In this document: piece after piece, positions 1 to 13,743 of the stretch | How positions within the stretch are numbered: position 1 is the stretch's first letter | How the letters are laid out: every line of letters begins with the position of its first letter | Notes under the pieces: generated by a model | The model's database searches: none | What the model was told of the DNA's origin: nothing | What the model saw: only the letters and a program-made list of their open reading frames with translations | Source of the DNA: Cricetomys ansorgei | Taxonomy: Eukaryota; Chordata; Mammalia; Rodentia; Nesomyidae | Direction of reading: 5' to 3' | Assembly (NCBI GenBank): GCA_026225945.1 | Contig: JAMJFZ010003716.1 | Location: 1-64,000, forward strand | Length of the DNA: 64,000 nucleotides | Program-made: the position numbers and the translations under genes

Positions 1-1231
1 CATCTTTTGGACAGCTTGGCTTCTAGTTTATCACCCTTCTGCAGCTTCTGTTCTGTGGTCCAGTCTGAAACATGAGAGCTAGAACCTAGATTTAGACTGT
101 CCAAATTCAAAATAAGTCCCTGCTGCAGTTACTCACTAGTTGTACTAACTTGAGTGCTTTTTGAAAATTTCCATCTGTCCTTTGTTTCTTAGTAAATGCA
201 TGTAGCCTTGTGTGTGTGTTACAAGTTCAGAAGCCATCTGAAATATATGATGTAGCTTGAATAACACAGTGATGTTAATTAAAATGCTCATCGCTACTTC
301 TCATGGCTTGGAAATCTGAGTCCACTGACTATGTACTTAGATCTAAAAGAAAACTTCATTTGAAAAGCTCAATTTGAAAGATGCATCAGCTTTCTTGACT
401 TGCACACTTGGGTGCAAGGGCACTGTGATTTCACCATTCCCAAATCAAAGTCCTCACTTTGAAAGCATGTTCAAGGCTGGACCACATTTATCATCTGGGC
501 TGTGTAAAAGCCAAAAATATCTGAAATAATGATGACTTCCCAGCAATCCCCCGTCCCACCAAGCCACCAGTATTGTTGAATTCCCCTTATTATTATTTTC
601 TTGGGGATCAAAGAACTAACTGAAGCATTTCAGGTCTTTCCATATAAAAGGAGCAAACATATTTTGTGTGCTGTGGAGAGCAGAATAAAGATAATAAAAT
701 GAATGAATACATTACCCGGATAAAGGAAATTTTCTAATTGGGCTGTTTACAGTAGGTCACCAATTTTCACCAGGAAACTGTTGCAGCAAGAAGGATATAT
801 TTGCTTGATAGATCACTAAAATTTATACACACGAAATTGCAGAACTATCTACATGAAGAAAATTAAATTTTAGAAGGTACCATCTGTGTGAAGATATAAT
901 GTGTACAATGCTACACATTAGTAAATACAAAAGCTGCTGCTTGCACCCAGTAGGTCTGATGAGTGAGAGCAAGATGTGACTAAGGTGCAAGATACAACTA
1001 AGGTTTTCCTAGGTGCGACTAAGGTTTTCCACTGTACTGAGCATTTTACTATCTACAGTTCCTCATAATATAAGGTTGTCTACTTTAAATATGTACAATG
1101 AATATTTTTTTAAAGAAATGCTGGCCTTGTTGTTTTAAGGATGACTATCTCTAGAGATCCATTAACCCTATGTTGAGACCATGAGGAAAACAGAGATTAA
1201 AACTTACTGCCAGACTGCCACAGGAGGGATT

Positions 1232-1234
<3 letters not shown>

Positions 1235-1270
<36 letters not shown>
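1235..1270. repeat. (CA)n microsatellite
   Basis: Uninterrupted CA dinucleotide run of about 18 units, typical of rodent intergenic DNA. Confidence 0.95.
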
Positions 1271-1272
<2 letters not shown>

Positions 1273-2263
1273 CTTGCTTATGAAATGTTGATATGCATTA
1301 TGCATTGAAATTTTCCTGATAGCTGAGAGGTTTAAGGAACTAGTTTCTGTGTGAATAGGAATGAGTCTGAGATGACTATAGAGTATGAAAACAAGCAAAT
1401 AAACAAAAATATCAGTATCTCTTCATAGTTTTCATCTCTCCTACCCTCCCACACCTCTTTTCTCCCTTGCCTTACCAGAACTATCTTTGACTTTATTTAC
1501 AGCCCATGGTATTCAGCAAACACTCACCTCAGTCTCAATGCTCAACAGAAAACTCTGCCCAGCACAATGTGAGTATGTGGTATGTGAGGTCTGGTCCTAT
1601 TTACCCCTAACTTGCGATGATGTTCTTGGTCCAGAGAGGCTAAGGTGGCTCAGAGCAACAATGGTCCCAGATGCTAAAAATAGGGGTACATTTTTAAATA
1701 TGATCTCAGGGGATACACACTAGCCATGGCAAAATATGCTTTGAAAGTGTGAACTTTTCTAATTCAATGGAAGCAGTTACCATAGCCTTATACTAATGGA
1801 ATAATAGATCCTCAGACTTTGGACAAAATAAAGTAACCAAATTGTACCAGGCTGTTGGAGAAAGTAATTTAGAAAAAAGGAAGGAATCACAGAGAAAAAG
1901 AAGATCCCGCAGTGATAGATGGATAGATAAGGAGCTGACTTTGCAGTTTTGTTGTGTCATCTGACCTAGTCCCTCACATTAGCGATTTTCAAGAAGAGAT
2001 ATGCCTAATCTCAGTTCTTCCAGGTTGGTGTTGAAGTTGATCATTTCCCTTTAACATTTCGGTGTATTTTTCAGGGTGATTCTTTTTCCTATGTTCTTCA
2101 CCTAAATGTTCCAAAATTATAAACTACTTAAAGCAACTGCTTTCTATGGTTCAGTGTGAGGTGTAGACTTTTTCCAAATCAATACTACAGGAATTTACAT
2201 ATTGAGGAGTTATTGTGTTGTGTGACAGACTTTTCCTGTGGAGCTGCAACAGCAGCAACACAT

Positions 2264-2300
2264 CACACACACACACACACACACGCATATACACACACAT
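2264..2300. repeat. (CA)n microsatellite
   Basis: CA run interrupted once by GCATAT. Two overlapping short open frames cross it and translate to His-Thr runs, so they are repeat artefacts. Confidence 0.9.
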
Positions 2301-3328
2301 CTACCTCAACCTGGGAATCCAAAATGGACAAAAGTCACCATCATATGCCAATATTGAATCTGGTGAGCCCATGAGTTTTGGGGTGCTTATTAACAGGAGT
2401 ACGTGTGAGGGGTTACTTACTAGGATCAGAGATGACTCAAAAGCAGTTGCATCACCAGAAAGCTGAGCCCAGCTCTTATAAACAACAAACCTGCCATGCT
2501 CTGTGCAGCTTGTAGGAAGCCCTACTATCCCAGTATCTCTTCCCTAGCCTGCTGGTCAGAGTTCCCACTCACAGACATTGTTGATTTAATCTCCTGCTGG
2601 ATAGGGGCCCTCAGAAACCTTCCAAGTCCCTGTTACTCTCAACATATGTCCTCTTGTTTATCTCCAAAAAACCTCCCGTCCCTTCTTGGAGCAAATGTTC
2701 TTATTTGGAGAAAGTGTTGCATCTTGGAGGGAAGCACCATAGTACGTATTGATAAATAAGTGAGGAAGGGTTTCAGAGAAAAGGTCCACACTGCAATGGG
2801 TGCATTTTTATTACTTTTGACACTGTTGAAATTTTTGATGCATGTCCACAATATATTGTGATTGGAGCAACCCTCCATTACCCACATCCGTCTTCCCCCT
2901 GCTCCTGCTTGATCCTTTATTCTTTACAATGAATCATGCTCCTACTTTCTTGTCACTGGGTGTATGTGTTCAGGTCTTCTACAGACGGTCACAGCTGCTG
3001 TGTGTTGCTTTAAATGGTCATGCTATATTGAGAAGACTGAATTTTATAGTGTTCTTCTCCATCTTCTGGTTCTTAAAGTCTTTCTGCTTCCCTTCTGTAC
3101 TGTTCCCTGGGCCTTGAAGTGGTGCTATTTCATTTTATTTTCAATCATTATAGTGAGAGTAACTTAAAGCTGTAACACTAAATGAGATCAACATGCAGCG
3201 AATGTCTATAAAGAGAAGCAAATACTTAAGAGATGAGAAGAATCACTGAAGGAGATACAGACGTAGTAGTCACGATGTACAAAGATGACACTGAAACCAA
3301 CTGAAGAAGGCACTGTGAAAGGATGCAG

Positions 3329-3650
3329 AGCTCTGGAGTGACTCAGTTGGTAAAATGCTTGTGGTAGGAGCACAGGAACTTGAGTTCAGGGTCCCAGCTC
3401 CATGTAAAAGCAAGTATTGCTGTGCAGGGCTGTGACCCCAGTGCTGGGGAGAGGGAGCAGGTGGATTACTAGAGCTCAGCCAATGAGTCTACTCAATCAG
3501 TGAGCTCCAGGTTCAGTGAAAGACCCTGCCTCAAAAAATAACGTGGAGAGCTACTAAAGAAGACATTCAACATTGACCTACGAACTCTACATGTGTATGA
3601 GCACACATGACATACAAATGTACCACACATACAAACAAAGAAAATGAGCA
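3329..3650 (+). mobile_element. B2/B3-type SINE, diverged
   Basis: Shows the tRNA-derived head (a line resembling TGACTCAGTTGGTAAAATGC), followed by a diverged body and an A-rich, CA-rich tail. The family is assigned by eye from the head and tail; boundaries are approximate. Confidence 0.5.
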
Positions 3651-6600
3651 TATGTATACAGAATAATAAGTAACATTTTAACAAGAGAAAAATAAAGAAA
3701 TGTAATGTAAGTGAAATTCTCTTAAGGAGAGTGGGGAGAATAGGAAAGAGTGAACAAAGCCATCTGTTTCAGGAGATGTTCTGTGGGAGAAGTACAGAAT
3801 GAGGGCAACATCTCGAAGAAAATTGAAGTTGTAAAGTACATTCAGGGAAGAGAATGTTGTCAAGTGCTTGTCCTGACAGAGCAATAGAAATCCTGTGTAA
3901 AGAGTAATTAATTGTTCATCCAGAATGAAGAGAGGATCGCTAGGCTGTGGCTGCAGGCACAGCGTGGGAGCAGAGTTAGATTTGGATGTCTTTGCTCTGC
4001 TGCTCTAAAGACCTAAAGAAGTACATGTTAGGGGAAAAGAAGGAAGAAAAGAAAGAGACAAAGAGAAAAATTTTATATTCAAGATGAATTCTAAGAACTG
4101 ACCAAAAAATTGATGTTTTCAAAAGGGCCATTAAGAAATGAGGAAGCTGAGTATTTAAAGGCAGTGAGATCAGTTTATCATTGGTGTCATTGAGGTCAAA
4201 GAGTGTTGAACTGGGATTCAAGAGAATGGACTCTGGAGTAAGAAATGTTAGGGATCAAATGCCTGAAAGTTAGATTAAGAATTATTTGCATAAAATGATG
4301 CAAATTCCTTTCCCAAGGCATTTCCAAATGCTGAAGTAGATGAGGTCGAGGTGGTTGAGCTTTGAAAACAGGTCAGGTTCTGAGAATCGAACTGCATCTT
4401 TATGCATCAGTCATCTATATGCGTAGAATGGTAAATGTGTTGTTTTAAAACATTTTATTAGCATCTCTTATATAGTAGCCTAATTGAGCCCAGTAAGGAG
4501 CTTCTTACTTTGATTTTCCTCTTGGGAATCAGATATTTGATGAAGTTATAATCAGGACCAACCTTGATCAGAATTAATGCAGCAAACACTGGCTGTTAAC
4601 TAGAAGCCATTACAGGATAGTCAGCCTCTGCAAATGGCTTATTATTCTCACATTATAGTGGTTATGGACTAAAAGATATCCAAAATATAGATGTTTAAAG
4701 GCATTAAAGAGAAACCTTTAATGTTTCTTGTGTCATAAAATACTACTTCCATTTTTCAAGAAATCAGTAAGATCAGCAAAGAGACAATGGGAAGAATAAA
4801 GGCACACATCTTGAAGCACTAGCAAGTAATATTGTAGATAAACATGTAGGCTATAAGATATTATTTTATCCATTCTTGGAAAATAAGACTAAATAAATTC
4901 ATCTTCCAGTTGTAATTGCACTTATCTCCCCTTATAACCATTCCCATTATGGAATTAGTCAAAGCCCGTTTCTCACAGATGTTGAGAATAGAATAGTTCC
5001 AGAGACTGGAGTAGGGTGATGGAGGATAGGAGAATAATTGGAAGAGAGTACATAATCACTGGATAAAAAGAGTAAGTTTAGGGTTCTGTGGTTTTATTGG
5101 AGGAAATTTTAGTTGACAGTAATGCATCAAAACATCATACTTCTGTCTTCTTGATATGAAATATCTGTTGCAGACGTGAACTCACAGTAGGTGTGGTTAC
5201 CTGCACAAAACCTGCAAAAGATCAAGCCAGCTAAAACTTCCAGTTAGATTAGTATGTCCTACCAGGAACCTACCCTTCGCTAAGAAACTACTGGCAATTG
5301 ATGGCTGCTGAGAGAGAGAAAGTCACTTTTCTTTGGAGGAGTAGCCACTGGTTCATTGTCAATGCTTCAGAATGACCCACACCCATGCAAACATGAACAG
5401 CATTAATTTGGCTCAGTAGTTAAAATAAGTCAATACATAATTATGTTTACCTTATACATAGATATATGTGTCATTAAAAAAAAATGATAAATGACTTGTA
5501 CTTATATATGATTTTTGAGCCTGCCCTCTGCTGGACAAAGTTGTAGACGTAAAAGTTTCTGTTCATTGAACAATGCCTATTAATGCTCCTTTAAGAAGTC
5601 ACTGATGATGGTATGTTCATAAGTACCTCTCCTAAAGACTATGAGTTCTCTCTGAGTGTTTTAGGAGTGTCTCCATTAAACAAACATCATACTTAACAAA
5701 TATTTTCTACGTTATCTATTGTCTGGTTTGGGCAAAGAGTAATAATGTTATAGGGAAATATCTTTAAAGGTTCTTAGAAGTTTCTTTGTCCAGATGAAAA
5801 GGTTTATTAGATGTAGTCTTAATATTTCTCTGTTTTAAACAAAGAATACTCTTATAGCCTTTTGCTAGAGATGGTGCTATATTTGGAAATGCTGGAGGTT
5901 GGGTGGGGCATTCTTATTTGAACCTAGACAGTCATGATACCTTTGCATTTATTCTGCTTGCAACCAAATAATTTCATTTTTAATCTTGACTCCTAATCTT
6001 ATCACCTAATTGTAAAATAATATTATACGTCCAGCACTACAACATTCCTTAGCCAAATGCAAGGTTGAACTGAGTGTCTTTCTGCCTTCCATATTACTAC
6101 TATAGCTATCTAGAGTCTCAGTTGGACTGATGTCTGAATTGCGTCACTAATACAGATTCTAGCTGTTATTGGCTGTCAGCTATAATCAAAATTGGGGCCA
6201 TTTGCAAGAATATCTAGAAATGGCTTTGCCTGTTGCTTGGGATGCACATGTCATAGTAGCTGAGGTCCAGGGGGAATCTAGTAAAATCAAACTCATTAAG
6301 AGACCCAGATGGAAAGTGTAGATTTTTTATGATATAATCTTATAAGCCCTCACCGGTCACTTCTACTGAACATTAGTTATCAAAAAATGCTGCAGTTCAG
6401 CCTATATTCAAGAAGGTAATTAGATGGTAAATGTTGCTGTGGGGATCACAAGAATTTTGTTGTTCAGATAAGTATGGGTGTTGTATGGTATTGTTGTGAT
6501 GATCCTGGGAAAATAAAATCTGCCACATTGAATAAAGAATCATCTATATAGATAATAAAATCTCAAATAATCATGATAGCAGTATATTTTTGTGGTTGAT

Positions 6601-7084
6601 GTGGGTTTGTTTATAGAAAATAGCATTTTACCAAAAGTAAATAAAAAAAAATCTTCAAGGAAAGAAAGGTTCAGGCTGAGAAGAAAGCTACAATAGATAG
6701 AGATAATTAATAATATATTTGAATATGAGGCTTAAGGGTGGGATGTTTCCAGATTAAATGGTTAATGTTAATCAAGTAGCAGTTATATGGAGTAGAAAGA
6801 ACAATGCTAACCTTAACCCAGAAAAATCATAAGAACCAACTCTATGGAATTTGTCAAAAGACAGAGACTTTTTTGATCTGGAAGTGGCAAGAATTTTTTA
6901 GCTATTAGAACCACCTAAGGAATCATGAGAGATTGCAGAGGTTCATTCAAATAAAACTGACCTGAAGTTTACATTTTATCAAGTCCTGATATCCACTATA
7001 ATTAGAAAACAATTGTCTTGAAGGATTAATTTTCACAGAATATTCTCTCTTTCTAGCTCTCTGTCTCTGTGTATGTGTGTGTGT

Positions 7085-7093
7085 ATGTATATA

Positions 7094-7132
<39 letters not shown>

Positions 7133-7159
7133 TTGTCTCCATGTCTCATTGTCTCTATC

Positions 7160-7210
<51 letters not shown>
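7085..7210. repeat. (TA)n and (TATC)n microsatellites
   Basis: A TA run (7085-7130) is followed after a short spacer by about 14 units of TATC (7153-7210). The adjacent open frame is only the translation of these repeats. Confidence 0.95.
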
Positions 7211-7211
<1 letters not shown>

Positions 7212-7343
7212 GTTTTTAGATAGGTGTCTCTGTGTGGGTTGTCCTGGCACTTACTCTGTAGACCAGGCTGGTCTAGAAATCAGAGGTCTTCCTACTTCTG
7301 CCTCCTGAGTGCTGGAATTAAAGGCATGTACCACCACCACCCA
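7212..7343 (-). mobile_element. B1 SINE, reverse orientation
   Basis: Reads as the reverse complement of a B1 element: the segment includes 'tagaccaggctgg' and 'gctggaattaaaggcatg', the inverted B1 body and promoter-box area. Confidence 0.85.
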
Positions 7344-7795
7344 ACAGAATATTCTCTTAAAATAGTAATCATTTGCTGTTTCTGGCTCTTATCTGGAAAG
7401 TATCCTACAGTGATATATCATGTTGTGAATTTTTAATTAATTGGTTTTAACCTGTTTATAATTACATTCTACGTATTCAGCATACTGCCCCACACACCTT
7501 GGAAGTCTTATTTGATACTACATTTGTTCACAGCCCATAGATTAGTAATCTTATTTACAAATGAGGGCTGAACCTCCTTCTTCTCTATCTTGTCATGCAA
7601 AGATGTCTTCTTCAATTCTCATTTGGCTTCTCTAACTATGGGTTCATCTCCTATACTTTCTATCACCCAGAGTAGACTTTCTACAAATTCATATAATTTT
7701 AAGTCAGCATTGTGAGTATTCAAGCTTTAAGAAACAGCAAGTACTCCCAAATCGATTCCATTGTCTGATTTCTTTCCCAAGCACTCAGTGCTGTG

Positions 7796-8743
7796 TCAAT
7801 GGTTTATTTTGGGGATGAAGAGGAGGTTGATTTTGTCCCGAATCTGCTTGTCCTTTACCCCATAGATGATTGAGTTGATGACAGAAGGGATGGCTACATA
7901 GAGCCTGGCAAACAGTATATGGAAGGAATGGGGGATATTGTGACCAAAATGGTGGGCAACTACAGAGAATATGGCTGGTGTGTAGAATATAAGAATGACA
8001 CAAGCATGAGAACCACATGTGCTAAGGGCTTTCTGGTGGGCATCTCGAGAGGGAAGGTTAAAGACAGTACAAAGAATAACAGTGTAGGAGATGCCAATCA
8101 GGATCAGATCTGACATGACAGTCATTATGGGTATCACAAAACCATACCAGATATTGATGGAGAGGTCGGCACAAGCCAGACAAGCAATGCCTATGTGCTC
8201 ACAGTATGTATGGGGAATGATGAGAGTTCGGCAGAAAGGCAGCCACTTTAACAGGAACACACATGGGAAGGTGATATAAAAACTCCTGCTGAAGATTGCC
8301 ACCACAATCTTTGTAATAACCTGATGAGTAAGGATCGTGTTGTATCTTAGAGGAAAGCAGATAGCAACATAGCGATCAAACAGCATGGCCAGCAGGATAG
8401 CGGAATCCATGGCAAAGCTGAAGTGGAGGAAAAACATCTGAGTGAAACATCCAGGAAATGTGATCTGCTGAGGACTCAGCCAGAAGATGCTGGAGGTTTT
8501 GGGAACACATGTTTTACACAGGATGAGATCTGTAGCGGTGAGCATGGAGAGGAAGAAGGACATGAGTTCATGCAGGCTGCATTCTATAAAAATGAGGTAG
8601 AGAATGATGCTGTTGCCTGCAAAGGCCACAAGGTACACAGCGAAAAAGGGAATCCCAATCCATATGTGGCACTGCTCCAGCCCTGGGATTCCCAGAAGGA
8701 TGAAAACGCCTGGGTTGAAGCTGCTGAGGTTGAATGTACCCAT
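7796..8743 (-). CDS. Class I olfactory receptor, OR52 type, with altered conserved motifs
   Basis: An intact 315-residue seven-transmembrane G-protein-coupled receptor, coded in a single exon as usual for olfactory receptors. Class I/OR52 hallmarks are visible: an N-terminal NLS glycosylation site at residue 5, LLGIPGLEQ then HIWIGIPFF before TM1, GN in TM1, a conserved Cys before TM3, DRYVAIC at the end of TM3, KALSTCGSH in TM6 and HHFGH before TM7. A good minus-strand splice acceptor (pyrimidine tract ending TTTGCAG) lies about 30 bases upstream of the ATG, near 8774, consistent with a noncoding 5' exon. Several family-invariant positions are changed: the PM(Y/F) motif in TM2 reads LMS, MAFDRY reads MLFDRY, and NPxxY in TM7 reads NSIIY. 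The frame is open, but the receptor may be under relaxed constraint. Its odorant ligand cannot be inferred. Confidence 0.9.
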   Translation of the reverse strand: MGTFNLSSFNPGVFILLGIPGLEQCHIWIGIPFFAVYLVAFAGNSIILYLIFIECSLHELMSFFLSMLTATDLILCKTCVPKTSSIFWLSPQQITFPGCFTQMFFLHFSFAMDSAILLAMLFDRYVAICFPLRYNTILTHQVITKIVVAIFSRSFYITFPCVFLLKWLPFCRTLIIPHTYCEHIGIACLACADLSINIWYGFVIPIMTVMSDLILIGISYTVILCTVFNLPSRDAHQKALSTCGSHACVILIFYTPAIFSVVAHHFGHNIPHSFHILFARLYVAIPSVINSIIYGVKDKQIRDKINLLFIPKINH

Positions 8744-9040
8744 TATGTTCGCAGGTTAAATGACTCTCATAAACTGCAAACAAAAATGGCATGATAGTTA
8801 CAGTGTCCTAACAGACTTCCTCAATGCCATTCCTTTTCAGAAATAATCAGTTTACCCCTCTTCTTTTCTTTATTCACAAACCTTTGCCAATCCTTCGGTC
8901 ATTTAACATCCATTATTGAAATGTTTTCCCAGAGACCTAAGTCATATGACTGAATCCAATCCTTATTACTGAAAGCAACCCAGCGACATTTCCTTGGTAA
9001 ATTTGTGTGCGAAATCATGCCACACAAAGAATGAACTAGG

Positions 9041-9120
9041 TAGGTAGTTGCTCCATGGTAGAGCACTTGCCTAGCATGTACAAGGCCCTATTATGTTCAA
9101 TCTCCAAAATGCAAAAATTA
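9041..9120 (+). mobile_element. ID-type SINE
   Basis: Contains the ID core 'tggtagagcacttgcctagc' followed by 'aaggccct', derived from a tRNA-Ala-like RNA. Diverged from consensus, with an A-rich end. Confidence 0.75.
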
Positions 9121-11867
9121 TAGAAGGTTAATATTGGATAGATATCTACTTAATTATTCAGTTGCTAGTCAGGGCTTCACAAAGACAGGCTCAGTGTCTG
9201 AAACCTAAGCAGTCTCTTGTTCTTCCCTGCTTCTCCACACTCAACTGTACCTCCCCTCTGTGTCTGCCCTGGTTCTCATCACTGCTATAGAAAGTTTAGA
9301 CACAAAACAGAGGCATGCTGCTAAGCTTCCTACATCAAACTTAAGGTGTCAGGGGTTTTTCTGCCCTTCAATCATTTCTAGGCTGGAGTCTCTTCAAGAG
9401 AATACAGAGTCTGACAAAAGACTTTACCAGATTAGTCCCAGGAAAGAAGATAGATGTCATCTCTTACCCACAACAAAGGCAAATCCAAAAAAGAGATACT
9501 GAGGCTCCTGGCAATGCTACACAGTGGCTCTTTTGTCCCTGTCTAACTTCTTTAACAGTCATGCTTATCTAAACCATTTTTGTAAAACACCTGAGCAAAT
9601 CTAGTTATTAGCTTAACAAAGACTTCAAAAGGCTGATGATACACAGTTCTGTTAAGTGTCTGATGACAGAAAGAGCTGTCATAGCTATTTTTGTAAAGGG
9701 TTTACTGTCAAGCGTTCTGAAGATTAGTTTAGCTATGTGTATACAAAAATAAAGGAACATACACATTCTCCTAGTGGGCACAAATATAAAAATGTTCTTG
9801 AGGATGTGGTTATACAAATACAAAAAAACAAGGATGTACTGTGGTAACAATTATAACATGAAATTCAAATAAAATTATAATGTAGAAAATGAACATTGTT
9901 CAGGTGACACATTTACACTCCAACTGAATATTTATAGTGTGTCCACTTACAGTGTAATGGGAGAGTATGCAGTCTTTCAGAAGACTGAATGAGAGTCAAG
10001 ACCACCAGAGTATTTTTGTTAAATAAAGGCTAACTGAAGCACACTACTACTATTTGTTAATAGCACTGATTGTTAGCATGTTAGCATTTACATCAAAATT
10101 CTACAATAAGTCAGCTGCTCTAAGAGTGTATTGATGAGGATATCATTTTTTAAAGTTAAGTGAGGAAGAAGTTTTAACTTTTATCTGTAAAACTCTCAGG
10201 AAGTCAGAAGAAACATTTCACTGAAGCCTTTCTCATTTCTTTCTGTTCAAGGCAGTCTCATGCCAAGAGCCGCACTTTGGGGTATCATTTCTGAGCACCA
10301 ACAGAGACATAGCTGAGCACTCAATCTAGAAACTCTGCAGTGTAAGAACTAGTCAGCCCTCTGTCCCAGTACAGAATTCCCTAAGCTTCTTGTTTTTGTT
10401 ATCTTCTGCATCCGTGGAGGTAAACATTATCATGAGAGAGTGGTCAGTAGGTACTGTTGAATTGACATAAATCTTCTTGGAAACTTAGATAACAAAACTC
10501 TGGGGACATTTCTGACATTGGCTGCCATCTTTGCAGGTTTGAGGTAGTCTCAATTTCCAGACATCAGCACCCAGGCTCTCTTGGTACTTCTCCTAACTTC
10601 CCTCTGTGGTGACTCAACACTAACTTTGGCTGAGTCCATTAGTCAGAGTATAGTGTAGTAACCTATTGGTCTGGAGTAAATCTCTGGCACAGAAAAAGAA
10701 TTCATGTTCAAAAGCCATAGATACCAGCCTAGTGTTCAGTTTAGCCCTCTCAGCAGGGACTCTCTCACATAACCCCTCATCACTTTGATTTCTGAAGTCC
10801 AGAGCTGGAATTCAGTTTCTGCTCTGTTCTATCCTTTCCTTGGGGCTGCAAGACAATGTGTAAGTGCTACAGTAATAAGTTTTCACATATGTGAAAGCAT
10901 AAAGATGATTCAGAAACGTTCAAAGACAAGTTCCAGAGTCAGATACAGTGGCACATACCTGAAATCCCAGCAGGGGAGCCTAAGTCAGGAACATTGTGAG
11001 TTCAAGACTAGCCCACGATACTTAAAAAGTTCAAGGATAGTCTGAGCTACATAGCAAGACTCTCTCTCAAATAACTCCACTAAATAAATAAATTAATTTT
11101 TACAAATATAGAAAAATTCTGCATATTATATGCAGAAACAATAATCATCATTCTATGGGAAGGAATAGTCTCTCTGTATGAGTCTCCAGAGTTTGCTGAT
11201 TGTGTATTCTGACTGAGTACAGGCAGACTATTATCATGAAAAATATGGATTTTGCTCATTAACTCAAGGTCACTTTGGTGAACTTATTAGACAATCACTT
11301 CCTGAATGTTCATTACATACCAGGATTGTGGCCAATAATGGAGCGAATAGTATAAAGAAGCAGCTTTGAAGTAACCTGTCCCCAGTGACAGCATAGAAAT
11401 CTTAAAACTCGATACACTCAGAATCATCTCACTGAAGTTGTAATGAGTCATAAGTGTGAAAAGCCAGGTTCCATGAGAATGCCTAAAAGATACAGTGATC
11501 CAGGGTGCAGGATCTGGGGCAGTGGGAACAGCAGAGAGAGGAAACCCAAATGAAGCCTAAATAGGAGTACCCAGGCAAAAAAATAAGGAGCGAAGGGAAA
11601 AGGATCTAAAGCATGGCAAGTGTGAGGTGTCTTACTGTCTTAATTAATTAATAATAGTATCAACCTGCCTCATGGGACTCTTCTCAGCAATTTCCAAAAA
11701 AATTAGAGAAAGGGGCATTAAAAGTCTAAGAAGATCTTTAACTGATTTTGTAGGAAAGGCAGGTGAGTTGGGATATAAACAACACAATGGATTAAATAAT
11801 TCATTAATGGATTAAATTATGGGATGTAGGCAAGTTAGAAAAGAAAGAAAATGTTAGCAATTCCATC

Positions 11868-11997
11868 TCATGCACACATACCCGGAGGTCAGAGGACAAC
11901 TCTCTTTCCACCGTGGGGTTCCCAGGGATTGAAAGTAGCTATTCAGACTTAGCGCAGAGTGCCAATCTGAGAACTGCTGAGCCATCTCACTGACCCA
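11868..11997 (-). mobile_element. B2 SINE, reverse orientation
   Basis: The right end reads 'gctgagccatctcactgacc', the reverse complement of the B2 tRNA-derived head; the left end carries the 'aggtcagaggacaactct' body. Confidence 0.8.
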
Positions 11998-13360
11998 AAC
12001 TTGATAATTTTAATAGTGGCCTAATAAAGTAGCTATGACCAGAGTCTCTTGTGAGCTCCCTAAGAGGTACTGGGCAAAGCAAGAAAAAATGACACATCCA
12101 CTCAGGGTATAATGTCATTCCAGACTCACTCCGTCCCTCGACTCCCAAGAGTCTCGATGTGTTCGTCATGACTAAATATGTATGACTTTATTTCCCCTGC
12201 AGATTCTAGAATGTAGGTGGTGGTGTCCTCAGATTTATACATAGCTTCCACACAACACTTGCTAGCCCATGTGTGATGTGCATTGTGTTGGTAAATTGTG
12301 CTGTTTGAGCTCACTGAGAATCTGGTTTTGGAAGTGGGATTGCCCAATCCCCCATCTCATACACAAGCATGTTTGGCTCCAAGTATCCTCTAAGGCCTCT
12401 CTACTTCTGTGACAGAAAGAAAACACATCAGCAAAACAGACCAAGAGAAAAAATACTGTGCCTTGAGAACAGCTAGAAAGCATCTACAACAGAAGTTGCT
12501 GATATTTACCCCATAGCATAAAGGGGACTGTGATGTGGGAAAGAAGCAGAATCAACCATAGCAAGCTCCTCCTTGGAGAGAAAGCTCAGTTGGAACTTCC
12601 ACAGCCTCTGCTCCTTAGTTGTCATCTACAGGGTGCTTGCAAGCCCTGGATTTGATGATGCTACCTTTCTGATGATATTTGTTCTTTCATTTGGAAGCCT
12701 TGCCTGAGAGGACATTGTGTTCTTCCCAGGATATTTTATCTGGAACTCCAGCTGGATGGTTTAACCGGGATTCCTCAGTCAATTTCTGCTGGGTGTTTTG
12801 AGCACCCGATTTGATGATGTTATGTCATCTGTCTGTGTATCTATATATCATTTGCCATTCATTTACTTTGGCTTGTTGTATATATAATAAATACACTCCT
12901 TCAAAGCCCAAAGTATGACTAGCAGAGCTCATTGTCCACACCATATAGAACACTAGGCTAAGTCTTGTTTCATATAAAATAACATGACACGGGCTATAAT
13001 AGCGCAAAAATAGAACATACCTTCTGGAACTGCTTGCTCCAAGAGTCCAGGAAGGGCAAGCAAATTGAAAATAAATTAATCATAAATCCACGCAAAGTTT
13101 GGAGTTTCATGAGGAAGAATATACATGCATGCATGATCCTTAAGAATGGAATGGAATCATTGAAGGGCTACAAAAAGGTGAAAAGTGAGCACTCATTGTG
13201 AATTGTAAGATGCTTATGCTGCTGTTTGTAGACAGAGCCAATTAAAGGGAAAGGTTGCAACTCCTTCCAAAAAGATGTTGAAATGTTGTTCATGGATTGA
13301 TAAATAGGTTGGAGCATAGATAAACTTGATGTCAGAAAAAGAAAATGCTGAAACTCAGTG

Positions 13361-13408
<48 letters not shown>
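13361..13408. repeat. (CG)(CA)n microsatellite
   Basis: Three CG units run into about 21 CA units. Confidence 0.95.
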
Positions 13409-13409
<1 letters not shown>

Positions 13410-13701
13410 CCACCAGAATGACTTATGAGCATTTTAAACTCAAATGTTCAGTTCACATGCTGAGCTAATTTTGCTGCAGGACAGCATAAGATAACAGAAT
13501 ACAAGCAATCAGTTTCTGCTTTAATATTTCTATTTTTGGTGATGCCATTTATCATACAGGAAAATGGGGGAGAATAAACTTTTTATAAAGGTAGACTCTG
13601 GAGCTCAGGTGGCTTAATCTGTTAGTATGTGATACTTACAGAGAAGCTGGTTCTGAGTTTCTAAATCAATTTTGAATAAATTAATTTTGAAAGCATTTAA
13701 G

Positions 13702-13703
<2 letters not shown>

Positions 13704-13739
<36 letters not shown>
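13704..13739. repeat. (TG)n microsatellite
   Basis: Uninterrupted TG run. Confidence 0.95.

Positions 13740-13743
<4 letters not shown>

Larger units (their letters stand above)
1..7795. other. Intergenic region left of the olfactory receptors
   Basis: No gene-like reading frame was recognised here; the open frames are short and lack family motifs. The stretch holds CA runs (about 1235-1270 and 2264-2300), a B2/B3-type SINE near 3329-3650, a TA run with a TATC tetranucleotide array near 7085-7210 and a reversed B1 SINE near 7212-7343. The remainder looks like unique AT-rich intergenic DNA. Confidence 0.7.

Noticed and set aside
8423..8794. Plus-strand frame of 123 codons opposite the first olfactory receptor
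   Set aside because: Antisense shadow of the receptor coding sequence.
9041..9120. tRNA gene
   Set aside because: The A-box-like and B-box-like text belongs to an ID SINE; no cloverleaf with an anticodon arm can be drawn.
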